From NCBI GenBank assembly GCA_013203845.1, contig JABMPE010000035.1, forward strand, positions 1 to 54,981: a stretch of 54,981 nucleotides of DNA, in the 5' to 3' direction. How positions within the stretch are numbered: position 1 is the first letter of the stretch; the number at the start of each line of letters is the position of its first letter. The translations under genes were made by a program, and so were the position numbers. The notes beneath the pieces were generated by a model. The model was not told the origin of the DNA. It ran no database searches and saw nothing but the letters and a program-made list of their open reading frames with translations. Source of the stretch: Rhodopirellula sp. GTDB lineage: Bacteria > Planctomycetota > Planctomycetia > Planctomycetales > Planctomycetaceae. This document shows positions 19,082 to 27,061 of this stretch, piece after piece.

Positions 19082-19412
19082 TTCAAACTTTGTGTCTCAC
19101 ACCAAACGCCCCATGAAACAAGCTGATTCACGAGGTCGAAAGCCTCCTTCTCGATGAACTCGCGGCACGGCTCGACGTAATTGCCCATCACGACGTACTG
19201 GCAAAATCTGTGACAACCTTTTATGTCTCGTGAGGCCAAGGTTTATGTCTCAAATGACAACCTTTGTGTCTCCCACCAAACTGGTGGGAGACATAAAGTC
19301 TGAATACGAACGCACTGTGAGACAAGGACTTACGTCGTGGTGAGACAAATAACCTGAGACAGTTGAGACAGAAACCCTGAGACTCTCCGGCGTTTGAGAC
19401 ACAAAGTCTGAA
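19082..19412. repeat. Cluster of TTTRTGTCTC repeats with inverted ends and central hairpin
   Basis: Four exact TTTRTGTCTC copies lie on the plus strand (19089, 19220, 19242, 19263). Two exact copies lie on the minus strand (19288-19297, 19396-19405), plus five shorter GAGAC copies at 19319, 19342, 19356, 19365 and 19379. The outermost copies form an 18-bp inverted pair, 19082-19099 against 19395-19412, 17 of 18 matching. The centre is a strong hairpin, 19262-19278 paired with 19282-19298, around the 3-nt loop AAC. It could be a small non-autonomous element, a transposon end with transposase-binding sites, or a recombinase site. No convincing gene lies in 19035-19452. Confidence 0.75.
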
Positions 19413-19452
19413 CAACCACTTACATTCCTCAGAGCAATTGATCTACCGTTGC

Positions 19453-20985
19453 CTATCCGGAGTAAAACGCTGATCTGTCGTAGATGTACCGCGCCAGTGT
19501 GGATGCGTAGTTGATCGCGTGGAGAACGTCGTCTGGCTGTGTGTCGGGATGCGTGTACTTGATCGTTCTCTGGGAATCGTCGTATTCCGCCGTTTCACAC
19601 CAGATTTCGTCGATGAACGGATCGCTGTCAGCGAGTCTCGGCAGATCGAGTCTGCGATTCTTGACACGAGTGAAGACCATCCCGAGCGACGGTGTTCGTC
19701 CGATTGACCAGCGATAGAGGCGTCCCTTGTACTGTTGTGGCTGCTGGTCCGCGACGGCATAGGTAATACCGTACATTCGCTCGATACCGGTCAGATCTTT
19801 CAACAGAAGATTGTTGTAGATTGATCCATTTCCACCCGCGTCAGCAGAAACAAACTGGACGCGGAACAGTCGGCATTTTGCCGCAACTAAACGGAGAATT
19901 TCGTCGGGCTCTTCGCGAACTTGGTATCGTTCGATGTGAACGACAATGAATCGATCGTTCTGGATGTACCCGATGACGACTACAGTTCTGGAAGCAGCAC
20001 CTCCACCCCAGTCGACCCCTGCGATCAGACACTGCCGGCCACCTGCGGGGACATTTTCCCACCGCTGAGCCATCGCCCGCTCACTGCAGCAAGCTTCGAC
20101 CTCTTCGCGTGTGACGAGATGGTCGCCGAGGTAGGTCGGCAAGCCGAGACACTCATTTCGAAAAAGTGCCGGATTGTAGCTGTCAAATCTCTCCAGCAGC
20201 TCTGGGTAATTCAGCCACGGCGTGGCCAGATGATTGATGGTGTAACCGTCACCCCAGTGTGAGCCCGCATTTCGTGGGATCCACAATCCAGTTGACGGAT
20301 CAATCTCCTGAGAGCACTCCGGACAGACCGGCCCCGAGGGCCCAAGCACTTTCTCATCAAGCCGAACTCGCTGTCCGCACGCGCACGGAACCAGCCATTC
20401 ATTGGCTGTTGATCGTCCAAAGACATCCTCCAGGTGATTGTCGACGCTTTTCGGTGTTCCTGTAATCAGAACCCGCCGATGCGGAGAATGGCTGAGGGTC
20501 TCTTCGAGAACCGGCAGGTCACCACCGGCAATGTCCTGGAATTCATCGATGAACAGGAAGTCGCCGTCGATCCCGCGCACGGCGTCGCCGGAATGGTAAG
20601 CCGCCCGGATATAGATCTCCGACTTGTTGCGGAACTGCATGTGCGTAACTTGCGGCTTACGCCCACTGTCTCCGATCAGGATCTTCCGGATCACGGGACT
20701 GTCAGCCACAACAGGCATCAGCCGCGACTTCGCGAATACCGTGGCCTGCTCCTGCCTGGGGAACACGATGATGATCCTCACGCCCGGAAACTTGACGGCA
20801 GTGTAAACGACGGTGTTGCAAATAAATGTCGTCTTCTCGACCTGTCTGGAGCAACGCAGCACGATTCGACGGGCGGTTGAACTGTAGATCGATGGCAGAT
20901 ACGGCCGCCGATCAAAGGAGATCGGCTGGCCGCGTAGGTGAAGAAACGATTCACACCAATTAAACGGAGTCATCTCGATCGTCAT
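19453..20985 (-). CDS. Phage terminase large subunit (GpA-like)
   Basis: 510 residues with the complete terminase plan: an N-terminal ATPase with Walker A-like CSRQVEKTT (45-53; the usual Gly before Lys is Glu), Walker B FLFIDEFQD (D147/E148), coupling motif LITGTP, a zinc-binding insert (C201, C203, C221, C224), and a C-terminal RNase H-like nuclease with D325 (AGVDWGGG), D382 (SADAGGNG) and D485/D486. It pumps DNA into capsids in phages. No capsid, portal or tail gene is visible in the window, so it belongs to a phage remnant, a satellite or a domesticated element. Its start overlaps the preceding 153-residue gene by 26 bp. Confidence 0.88.
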   Translation of the reverse strand: MTIEMTPFNWCESFLHLRGQPISFDRRPYLPSIYSSTARRIVLRCSRQVEKTTFICNTVVYTAVKFPGVRIIIVFPRQEQATVFAKSRLMPVVADSPVIRKILIGDSGRKPQVTHMQFRNKSEIYIRAAYHSGDAVRGIDGDFLFIDEFQDIAGGDLPVLEETLSHSPHRRVLITGTPKSVDNHLEDVFGRSTANEWLVPCACGQRVRLDEKVLGPSGPVCPECSQEIDPSTGLWIPRNAGSHWGDGYTINHLATPWLNYPELLERFDSYNPALFRNECLGLPTYLGDHLVTREEVEACCSERAMAQRWENVPAGGRQCLIAGVDWGGGAASRTVVVIGYIQNDRFIVVHIERYQVREEPDEILRLVAAKCRLFRVQFVSADAGGNGSIYNNLLLKDLTGIERMYGITYAVADQQPQQYKGRLYRWSIGRTPSLGMVFTRVKNRRLDLPRLADSDPFIDEIWCETAEYDDSQRTIKYTHPDTQPDDVLHAINYASTLARYIYDRSAFYSG

Positions 20986-21421
20986 CCATGACTTCGCGCA
21001 TCAGGTCGTCGACCTGCTGCGGCGATAAAAACGATGACACTATTTCCAGAATACTCGGGTCCTGACGACATCGATCGACCAAGGTTTCCGAATCCACAGT
21101 GCCTTCGTTTCGACTCATCCGACGCAAAAGCACATCCAGAACAGTTTTAATGTTGCGATTCATCAACGTCCCGTCCTTCGTCGATATCGCTCCCATGATC
21201 ACAGCGCCATTGAGTTGCAGAAGCTGAGCCAAAAGTTCATCGACGGATGGAAGTTTCATAGCCCGTTTCCGTCCTGCACCCCGCTGACTATTCTGTCCCT
21301 TGTCGCTTCCTCCGTTGGAGTCGGACTCGGCCCGGACACTGGACAACTCATTCCCCGATGTAAAATCCGTTACTTCCTCATCCATTTGAATCGTCTCCGT
21401 ACTTTCGTTTTGAAAAAACAC
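20960..21421 (-). CDS. Small hypothetical protein upstream of terminase
   Basis: 153 residues starting at a GTG immediately after the stop of the zinc-ribbon gene. It has an acidic/serine-rich N-terminus (QMDEEVTDF...), a basic stretch (GAGRKRAMKL) and a mostly helical C-terminal half (VDELLAQLLQL..., IKTVLDVLLRRMS...) ending in an acidic tail. The position between a zinc-ribbon/HTH protein and a terminase large subunit would suit a terminase small subunit, but no family signature was recognised. Confidence 0.65.
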   Translation of the reverse strand: MFFQNESTETIQMDEEVTDFTSGNELSSVRAESDSNGGSDKGQNSQRGAGRKRAMKLPSVDELLAQLLQLNGAVIMGAISTKDGTLMNRNIKTVLDVLLRRMSRNEGTVDSETLVDRCRQDPSILEIVSSFLSPQQVDDLMREVMDDDRDDSV

Positions 21422-22330
21422 TCAAGACTGGGACACTTTGCCCAGCAAACTATTCCAAACTTCGTCGCAGTTAAGGTCGGCCAGCAGTTTCGATGTTGAC
21501 GCCGACTCCATCGCCTGCAGGATTCGTTGCCGCATTGACCGAGCGGTCGCGACACGGGACACGCCCATCACCTTTGCGAGGGACTTCACTGAGATTTCGC
21601 GGTCTTCAACCACTGCCCTGATCGCGCAGAACCACATTTGTAGTGACGCCTTCGACCCCGCCATCACTGTTCCTGAACGCAGTCCGAACTGAGTCCGGCA
21701 TGATCGGCATTGCAACGCTTTTGCGTTCGCGAGATGGGTTGCAGCCCGACCATCGCATTTCCGGCACTGGAACTGCGTCTGAAGTCTTTGAGCCAACCAG
21801 GTTTCACAGTCCGATTCGCTCAAAACTGGATCTTGTGGCGGCCTGTCGTCACTGGCTGCCATTCGTCCCTCTCGGAGATGGCGAAGTGCATCCAGGCTGC
21901 GCAGAACAGCCCGCTCGTGCGTCCGCCGATATCGAGTGAGACGCTGAATTGCGTCAGATGTTGCCGCCCCGGCGAGCGCAACGTCTCTGAGTTCGGACTC
22001 ACCGTTCCCGTCATTCAGCAGAAGAGCGGCACGCGCGCCGCGGCGAAGAACGGCATTTTCCATCGACTCGACTTTGTCGAGCACGGCCTGGTGACGGGCG
22101 GCTTCCCGGACGAGGTATTCTTCGGTAGGGGTCTGTGGATTCCATTCATAACGTAACTCCTTGGCGATCGAGTCAACGAACTCGTTCTGGAGCACATCAG
22201 GCAGAAGCGTCGACGCTGTCAGGCCGTGCCGTACCGCATTGCCTCGCGACTGATTCGTATCCACCTTTGGGCTTGAAGTAGATTTCGCTTTTTCTTTTCC
22301 AATTGCAGCTTTCATCCCTGTTTGCCCCAT
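21422..22330 (-). CDS. RHGLTA-type protein fused to IS1595-like zinc ribbon and HTH
   Basis: About 302 residues. The N-terminal part carries SRGNAVRHGLTAS (28-40) and a long helical region. The C-terminal part has a zinc ribbon (C189, C192, C208, C211) followed by FGLRSGTVMAGSKASLQMWF, which matches the zinc-ribbon/linker of IS1595-family transposases, then an HTH (ISVKSLAKVMGVSRVATARS). There is no transposase catalytic domain after it. It heads a leftward operon with the 153-residue gene and terminase, so a DNA-recognition role in that module is plausible. ATG 22330 is used; a GTG at 22363 is possible. Confidence 0.7.
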   Translation of the reverse strand: MGQTGMKAAIGKEKAKSTSSPKVDTNQSRGNAVRHGLTASTLLPDVLQNEFVDSIAKELRYEWNPQTPTEEYLVREAARHQAVLDKVESMENAVLRRGARAALLLNDGNGESELRDVALAGAATSDAIQRLTRYRRTHERAVLRSLDALRHLREGRMAASDDRPPQDPVLSESDCETWLAQRLQTQFQCRKCDGRAATHLANAKALQCRSCRTQFGLRSGTVMAGSKASLQMWFCAIRAVVEDREISVKSLAKVMGVSRVATARSMRQRILQAMESASTSKLLADLNCDEVWNSLLGKVSQS

Positions 22331-22394
22331 TTTCAATTCGTAAACTCTCGCGGAACCACACAACCCGCTGAACTCTCATTACCGCACAAAACAA

Positions 22395-22433
22395 CCGTGT
22401 ACTCTTTCAGTGTCCCCTTACAGTGTACCACTT
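22395..22433. promoter_or_regulatory. Three 13-bp tandem direct repeats in a divergent promoter region
   Basis: CCGTGTACTCTTT, CAGTGTCCCCTTA and CAGTGTACCACTT follow one another with an exact 13-bp period (22395, 22408, 22421). They lie between the leftward zinc-ribbon/terminase operon and the rightward LexA/CI-like repressor gene, and are the best candidate operators of that repressor. Inference from position and periodicity. Confidence 0.55.
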
Positions 22434-22507
22434 GCGGGTATTCAGTCAACAGGTATCATTACGATTCGTGATTGAATTTCCTCCGCGAAACGAAAACGAG
22501 TTCCCAC

Positions 22508-23137
22508 ATGGCCGCAACTGATCCCGACAACGCTCGGTTGAATGAAATGCTTCAGATGCTCACTTCAGGAGGGCTCACGCAACAGCAGATCGCTTCGCGA
22601 GCCGGACTCCCTGCTCAGTATCTCAGCGACTTGAAGAATGGTCGGCGAACTCTGACGGAACTGACAGCACGGCGGATTGGCGCTGAGTTTGGCGTCAACT
22701 ACGAGTGGTTACTTGGCACTTCGAACCTGAAGGAACCGTCAAGCCTGTCGTCAGAAGGAGCTCAGACCTCAGAAGGAACGATCTGGCTGCCCTGCTTCCC
22801 GTGGCCCATTTCGGGAAGTCCCCGAAGTCATCCCGACTGGGACGGAACGAGCGTGGAACTCGCGGGAGTCGCCGCGGCAAGAGCATCCATGGCAACAGAG
22901 CCCTACGTCTTGCGGTTCGGACGCAACGATGTTGAAGGGCGTCTTCGCAAAGATGACCTATTGCTGATCACACAGGCCCTTGACGTCACAACAGAGATTT
23001 CCGTCGTGAACTCGGGCCGCAAGCTCCACCTTGCGCGACTTAAAGCAGGACAGTGGGAAAAGGTCGCCGGCGGCATGCTGTCGAGAACAGACACCGTTCT
23101 GGGCTACTGCCTTGGAATCGTTTGGGCTTCGTTCTGA
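22508..23137 (+). CDS. LexA/CI-like (S24-fold) HTH repressor lacking the catalytic serine
   Basis: 209 residues. The N-terminal HTH_XRE domain is clear (LTQQQIASRAGLPAQYLSDL, about 23-42). The C-terminal part aligns with the S24 LexA/CI domain: FGRNDVEGRLRKDDLLLI lines up with the VKGDSMxPxLxDGDLVLV pattern, but the self-cleaving Ser position is Asp (D141). It is probably a repressor that is not inactivated by RecA-stimulated self-cleavage. It is divergent from the terminase operon, with three tandem repeats between them, and lies upstream of the Ku/tns genes. Start ATG 22508; the frame is open to 22472. Confidence 0.78.
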   Translation: MAATDPDNARLNEMLQMLTSGGLTQQQIASRAGLPAQYLSDLKNGRRTLTELTARRIGAEFGVNYEWLLGTSNLKEPSSLSSEGAQTSEGTIWLPCFPWPISGSPRSHPDWDGTSVELAGVAAARASMATEPYVLRFGRNDVEGRLRKDDLLLITQALDVTTEISVVNSGRKLHLARLKAGQWEKVAGGMLSRTDTVLGYCLGIVWASF

Positions 23138-23449
23138 AAGCTGATTCTTTGTGGGGGGCCAGCGCATGCGAAACTCGAATTGCCGATTCCGCGAACTGGT
23201 GACGAGCCACGTTTGCTGATCTGAAACGAAGACAGAGTGAGCACATCGACCTCAGCACGAGGAGTGTTCTGCATGCAACCTGAATTATCTCGCCAGAGCT
23301 AAATTCCAGCCAGAAACGTGGCATAGTTAAGTGAAGCTCGTGGGTTAACTGCTGGAACGCGTCATCCCAGCGCGACCTGCGGTCGTTCTGCGTGTTCATC
23401 GACGTGCGACCAGAGCTTACCACTTCGTCCGTTTTTAACTGGAGACAAC
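23138..23449. other. Intergenic region before the Ku gene
   Basis: 312 bp between the repressor and Ku genes. I see no convincing open frame, repeat or terminator. It probably contains the promoter of the Ku-tns operon; GGAG at about 23439 serves as ribosome binding site for ATG 23450. Confidence 0.5.
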
Positions 23450-24286
23450 ATGTGCGAGAAATCTGCGAAGGCGAATTCCCCGAGCTCGACCCCCAAGCGA
23501 GCAGCATGGACCGGTTGTGTGCGGATTGGTCCGATCATGGCACCGGTCCGAGCTTTCAATGCCGTCTGTGATGAGGAGTCTCATGGTCTCCATCAGTATC
23601 ACCGTGATTGCGGCGAGCGCGTAGTCAGTCCACGACGATGTCCAACACACGGTCCGTTGGAATCGGGCGAAGTTGTGCTGGGCATTGAGACTCTGCAGGG
23701 AACCGTCGCCTTCCCAACGGACAAAGAACTTCAGGAGCTGAAACCGGCGAAAGACGAAGAACTCGTTCTTAGTCGGTTTGTCTCGACTGCAGACATTGAT
23801 CCAGTGCGTTTCGCAGGGCGGCACCTGTATCTGGTTCCTGCTTCGACTGCGGCAGCCGCGCCTTTTCGGCAGATCACTGAGGCTCTGAGGCGTCTGGACA
23901 AAGCGGCCGTCGGACAACTGGCGATGAATGGCCGGAAGCACCTGGTCGTGGTGCTGGTCCGGGGTGATCGCGTCACGATGCACTCTCTCTTTTACCCCAA
24001 TCAGATTCGTCTAATTCCGCAATACGATATCCCCACCGATTCGCCTGACTGGAATCTGGCTCCGCTGAATCGCTTTATCTCTGCGAGAAACTCACGCGTG
24101 AACTGGAATCTGTTTAACGACCCCGCTCGTGCGGTCCTGGCCGCGATCGTATCCGAAAAATCCCATCGAGAACTCAAGGCACGCAAGCGTCGCACCAATG
24201 GACACGACGGTAACGGTGAACAGCGGACGAACCCAGCCCGACCACATCGCAGAGCAACCCGAGTTCGACATCAGCCACAAACCTGA
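23450..24286 (+). CDS. ku: Ku family DNA end-binding protein
   Basis: 278 residues. The Ku beta-barrel pattern is easily read: AAWTGCVRIGPIMAPVRAFNA (19-39), then HQYHRDCGERVVSPRRCPTH, EVVLGIETLQGTVAFPTDKEL, FVSTADIDPVRFAGRHLYLV, a helical ITEALRRLDKAAVGQLAMNG, and LVRGDRVTMHSLFYPNQIR. It ends in a basic tail. Bacterial Ku binds DNA ends and recruits LigD for end joining; no LigD gene is visible here. Its 3' end overlaps tnsA by 89 bp, so it is part of the transposition operon. Phage Mu Gam is a Ku relative that protects transposon DNA ends, so a similar role here is a reasonable inference. Confidence 0.85.
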   Translation: MCEKSAKANSPSSTPKRAAWTGCVRIGPIMAPVRAFNAVCDEESHGLHQYHRDCGERVVSPRRCPTHGPLESGEVVLGIETLQGTVAFPTDKELQELKPAKDEELVLSRFVSTADIDPVRFAGRHLYLVPASTAAAAPFRQITEALRRLDKAAVGQLAMNGRKHLVVVLVRGDRVTMHSLFYPNQIRLIPQYDIPTDSPDWNLAPLNRFISARNSRVNWNLFNDPARAVLAAIVSEKSHRELKARKRRTNGHDGNGEQRTNPARPHRRATRVRHQPQT

Positions 24287-24728
24287 TCCAGGCTGGGTTT
24301 TCGAAAACAACACATTATCCACCTTTAAGTTACGAAGACGTACGCCGGGCTCATTCGTTCTGGTGCCATCTGATCGCGAAGGCCGTTGCATTCGATGTCA
24401 GGGACAGCTGGAAGCCGCTGCCGCCCGCGTTCTCGTGGCCAGTCCTGGTGTCAATGCACTTCAGGAACAGCCACTGCAGGTCTGGTATGAACGCGTACCG
24501 AATCATCCGGAGATTCGGCTGATCACCAGAACGTCGAATGAATGCCGCGACCTGTCTAACAGGCACGCCACGAAGTTACGGACCTACGTGGTACCGGATT
24601 TTCTGGTACGAATGCAGGACGGACGACTTGTTCTGATTGAAGTCAAACCTTCCCGGAAGCTGGACAAGCCTGACATCGTTCGGAAGCTGAAAGTCGCGTC
24701 ACTCTTCGCCCAATCCAATGGGTGGTAA
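24198..24728 (+). CDS. tnsA: TnsA-type transposon endonuclease, N-terminal part (frame ends at in-frame TAA)
   Basis: 176 residues covering the TnsA endonuclease domain. Catalytic residues by alignment with Tn7 TnsA: E72 (GQLEAAAARVL), D134 (YVVPDFLVR), and E148/K150 (LVLIEVKPS). TnsA cuts the 5' ends of Tn7-like elements so that transposition is cut-and-paste. The frame stops at TAA 24726-24728, in the middle of the conserved GW-x-FRVLTER segment. The same frame continues with FRVLTERELSVEP and the whole C-terminal domain (24729-25082). A full product would be about 294 residues, the normal size. Start ATG 24198 lies within the Ku gene. Confidence 0.85.
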   Translation: MDTTVTVNSGRTQPDHIAEQPEFDISHKPDPGWVFENNTLSTFKLRRRTPGSFVLVPSDREGRCIRCQGQLEAAAARVLVASPGVNALQEQPLQVWYERVPNHPEIRLITRTSNECRDLSNRHATKLRTYVVPDFLVRMQDGRLVLIEVKPSRKLDKPDIVRKLKVASLFAQSNGW

Positions 24729-25082
24729 TTCCGCGTCCTGACAGAACGCGAATTGAGTGTTGAACCTCTCCGGGACAATGTTCGGCTCGTCAGTCGTCAC
24801 AGTCGATTTGTCGTTCCAGATGAGACACGCGACCGGATCGCGACGCTTGTGAGACCGACGGGTATGACAATACCAGAACTGTCTTCGCGATCCGGCCTTG
24901 CCGTGTCAGACGTCTGGCCCGCCGTCCTTCATCTATTGTCTCGCCATCGCGTGAGCTGCGATCTGGTTTCACAGCCTTTGAATTTCACATCAACCATTTA
25001 TCCGACAGGAGCCATTCGATGGGATCCGTTCGCATCGGCGTGGGCACCGAGTGGCTCGTCGATGGACGGGCCTATCGCGTGA
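24729..25082 (+). pseudogene. tnsA: TnsA C-terminal domain downstream of the premature stop
   Basis: It is in the same frame as the TnsA nuclease domain and uninterrupted: FRVLTERELSVEPLRDNVRL, then a winged-helix part (MTIPELSSRSGLAVSDVWPAV) and IYPTGAIRWDPF at the end. This domain of TnsA contacts TnsC in Tn7. It overlaps the tnsB start (25019) by 64 bp, a natural operon arrangement. A TTG at 24753 could allow separate translation, but no clear ribosome binding site was seen. Confidence 0.75.
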
Positions 25083-27061
25083 TCCGGCAGCCGGAACCTA
25101 ACCGTTTGATCGCCGTGGATCAGCGGTCACATGCCGAAACCGAAGTCAGTCACCACCAGATTCTGGAACTCTACCAAAGTGGCGCACTGGCGTTCTTCGG
25201 TGATGGAAACGTACCAAAGGACAACGCAGAGCAGACATCTAACACGGACCTTCGTGATTTTCCCGAAGATGTGCGGGACGAAGTCAGCCGCAGATGGCAG
25301 TTGATCGAACCGCTCACTCGAATCGAAGGCACGGTCTCCAACTCGGACGTCACAACTCGTGTTGAGAATCTCACACAGACTGGCGTCCAGACGTCACGAG
25401 CCTCTCTTTGGCGATACTACTCCGCGTGGAAAGAGTCAGACGGTGATCGGCGTGCGTTGATTCCGGGGCACCATCGGTGCGGGGGTCGAGGCCAGTCAAA
25501 ACGCAACAGCATCACAGTTCGCTACCCCATGCTCAATCGCCTCATCGGCGACGCACTTCACGATGTGTATCTGACAACGGCCCGCCGTCCGATCTCGGCA
25601 GTCACCCGACGCGTTCTCGAAGACATCCAGCGATTGAATTCGCGACTGCCATCAGAGAAGGCTCAGCCGATCCCGAAAGAACGGGCTCTGTCACGAGCGA
25701 TTGCGCGGCGTATCCAACGGATGGACCCGTGGGAAGTCGACCGACAGCGATGGGGAAAGCGGATTGCTGATCAACGACACGCGCCGCGCACTCCTCAGTC
25801 CATGGCTCGCCGGATTCTCGAACGGGTCGAGGTGGATCATTCGCCGTTGAAGGTTGTGATTGGCACGGAAGCCGGTCCGATCGGGCAGCCATGGTTGACG
25901 GTGTTAATCGACTATTACAGCCGGATGATTGTCGGCTTCTGCCTCGGGTTCGATCCGCCCTCGTATGCTGTGCTGATGGAGTCCTTACGCCACGCCATTC
26001 TCCCGAAGACATCGGTTGCCTCGACTTATCCGTCTGTAAAAGGCAGTTGGCCGTGTTTCGGGATTCCGGAAATGATTGTCTGTGACCGTGGAACGGACCT
26101 GACAAGTAACGATCTGGAAAACTCAGCGTTTCAACTGGGGATCGTGCTCGACTTCAATCCACCGCGGACGCCGCATATGAAAGGCTGCGTGGAATCATTC
26201 TTTGGAGGACTGAACGACCAGTTGATCTCGGCACTGCCGGGGCGAACGTTTCGAAGCTGGGAGAAGCGGGCCGACTACAACGCCGACGACGGGCCGTTGC
26301 TGCCATATGACTCTCTCCTGGAAATCATTCACGTCTATCTCGTCGACGTCTATGCCCGATCAAAGCATCCGACCATTCCACAGACACGTCTTGAAGTGTG
26401 GCAAGACGGTGCCGCCGAATATCCGCCATTTCTGCCGGGTTCGCCAGAAGACCTGATCGTGCTGCTTTCGAAGCGGGCAGAGCGAACACTGTCGACACGC
26501 GGCATCGAACTCGGCGGCATGTTCTACATCAGCGACGAATTGATGGCCCTGCGTGCCGATCTTGCTGCGAATAATCTCGGCTCAGATCGCCTGACCGTGC
26601 GGTACAATCCTTGGAACCTCGGTTCGATCCGTGTGCTGAATCCGATCAACGGCGCGTACCTTCACGCGAACGCTGTGGATCAGACTCTCGAAGGAATGAC
26701 GGAGTTCCAGTGGAAAGTTCTGAAGCGGGCCGTCCGTGAGCGGTTTGATACGCCGGATTACCAGATGTCACTGGCCGAGGGCCGGAACGTCATTCGTGAC
26801 ATCGCCGAAAGCACGATGAAGAAACCGTCGAAACGAAGGCGAACGAAGGCCGCCCGTTTTCTGGGCGAATCGCGTTCGGCAAACATGGATGATGCAACTG
26901 CTACCCCTGAGATCGTCGAGGCTTCGGCAGCATCAGACACTGCGAGCGAGATTCTGACTGAACCGGAAGATGTGACTACGCAGCGCGCCGAAACCGACAC
27001 GGATTGCGAATTTGATGACCTTGATCTCGACGACTGGGAGGTTGATACGACCAGCACCTGA
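25019..27061 (+). CDS. tnsB: TnsB-type DDE transposase
   Basis: 680 residues. The RNase H-fold integrase core carries a full DDE triad: D273 (RVEVDHSPL), D356 (MIVCDRGTD) and E392 (MKGCVESFFGG), with 35 residues between the second D and E. N-terminal DNA-binding helices precede it (SNSDVTTRVENLTQTGVQ...). A Mu-transposase-type beta-barrel follows, and the C-terminus is very acidic (CEFDDLDLDDWEVD), as expected for the TnsC-interacting tail. It recognises the transposon ends and joins 3' ends to the target. AGGA precedes ATG 25019. Part of this gene is duplicated and deleted at 32878-33348. Confidence 0.93.
   Translation: MGSVRIGVGTEWLVDGRAYRVIRQPEPNRLIAVDQRSHAETEVSHHQILELYQSGALAFFGDGNVPKDNAEQTSNTDLRDFPEDVRDEVSRRWQLIEPLTRIEGTVSNSDVTTRVENLTQTGVQTSRASLWRYYSAWKESDGDRRALIPGHHRCGGRGQSKRNSITVRYPMLNRLIGDALHDVYLTTARRPISAVTRRVLEDIQRLNSRLPSEKAQPIPKERALSRAIARRIQRMDPWEVDRQRWGKRIADQRHAPRTPQSMARRILERVEVDHSPLKVVIGTEAGPIGQPWLTVLIDYYSRMIVGFCLGFDPPSYAVLMESLRHAILPKTSVASTYPSVKGSWPCFGIPEMIVCDRGTDLTSNDLENSAFQLGIVLDFNPPRTPHMKGCVESFFGGLNDQLISALPGRTFRSWEKRADYNADDGPLLPYDSLLEIIHVYLVDVYARSKHPTIPQTRLEVWQDGAAEYPPFLPGSPEDLIVLLSKRAERTLSTRGIELGGMFYISDELMALRADLAANNLGSDRLTVRYNPWNLGSIRVLNPINGAYLHANAVDQTLEGMTEFQWKVLKRAVRERFDTPDYQMSLAEGRNVIRDIAESTMKKPSKRRRTKAARFLGESRSANMDDATATPEIVEASAASDTASEILTEPEDVTTQRAETDTDCEFDDLDLDDWEVDTTST

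Noticed and set aside
19048..19239. 63-codon minus-strand frame with plausible-looking text (GNYVEPCREFIEKEAFDLVN)
   Set aside because: It overlaps the first copies of the TTTRTGTCTC array and the integrase fragment, has no clear ribosome binding site, and no family was recognised. It may be a fragment of an old gene but cannot be supported.
19082..19412. Possible CRISPR array
   Set aside because: The repeated unit is only about 10 bp, spacing is irregular and orientation changes in the middle; no cas genes are in the window.
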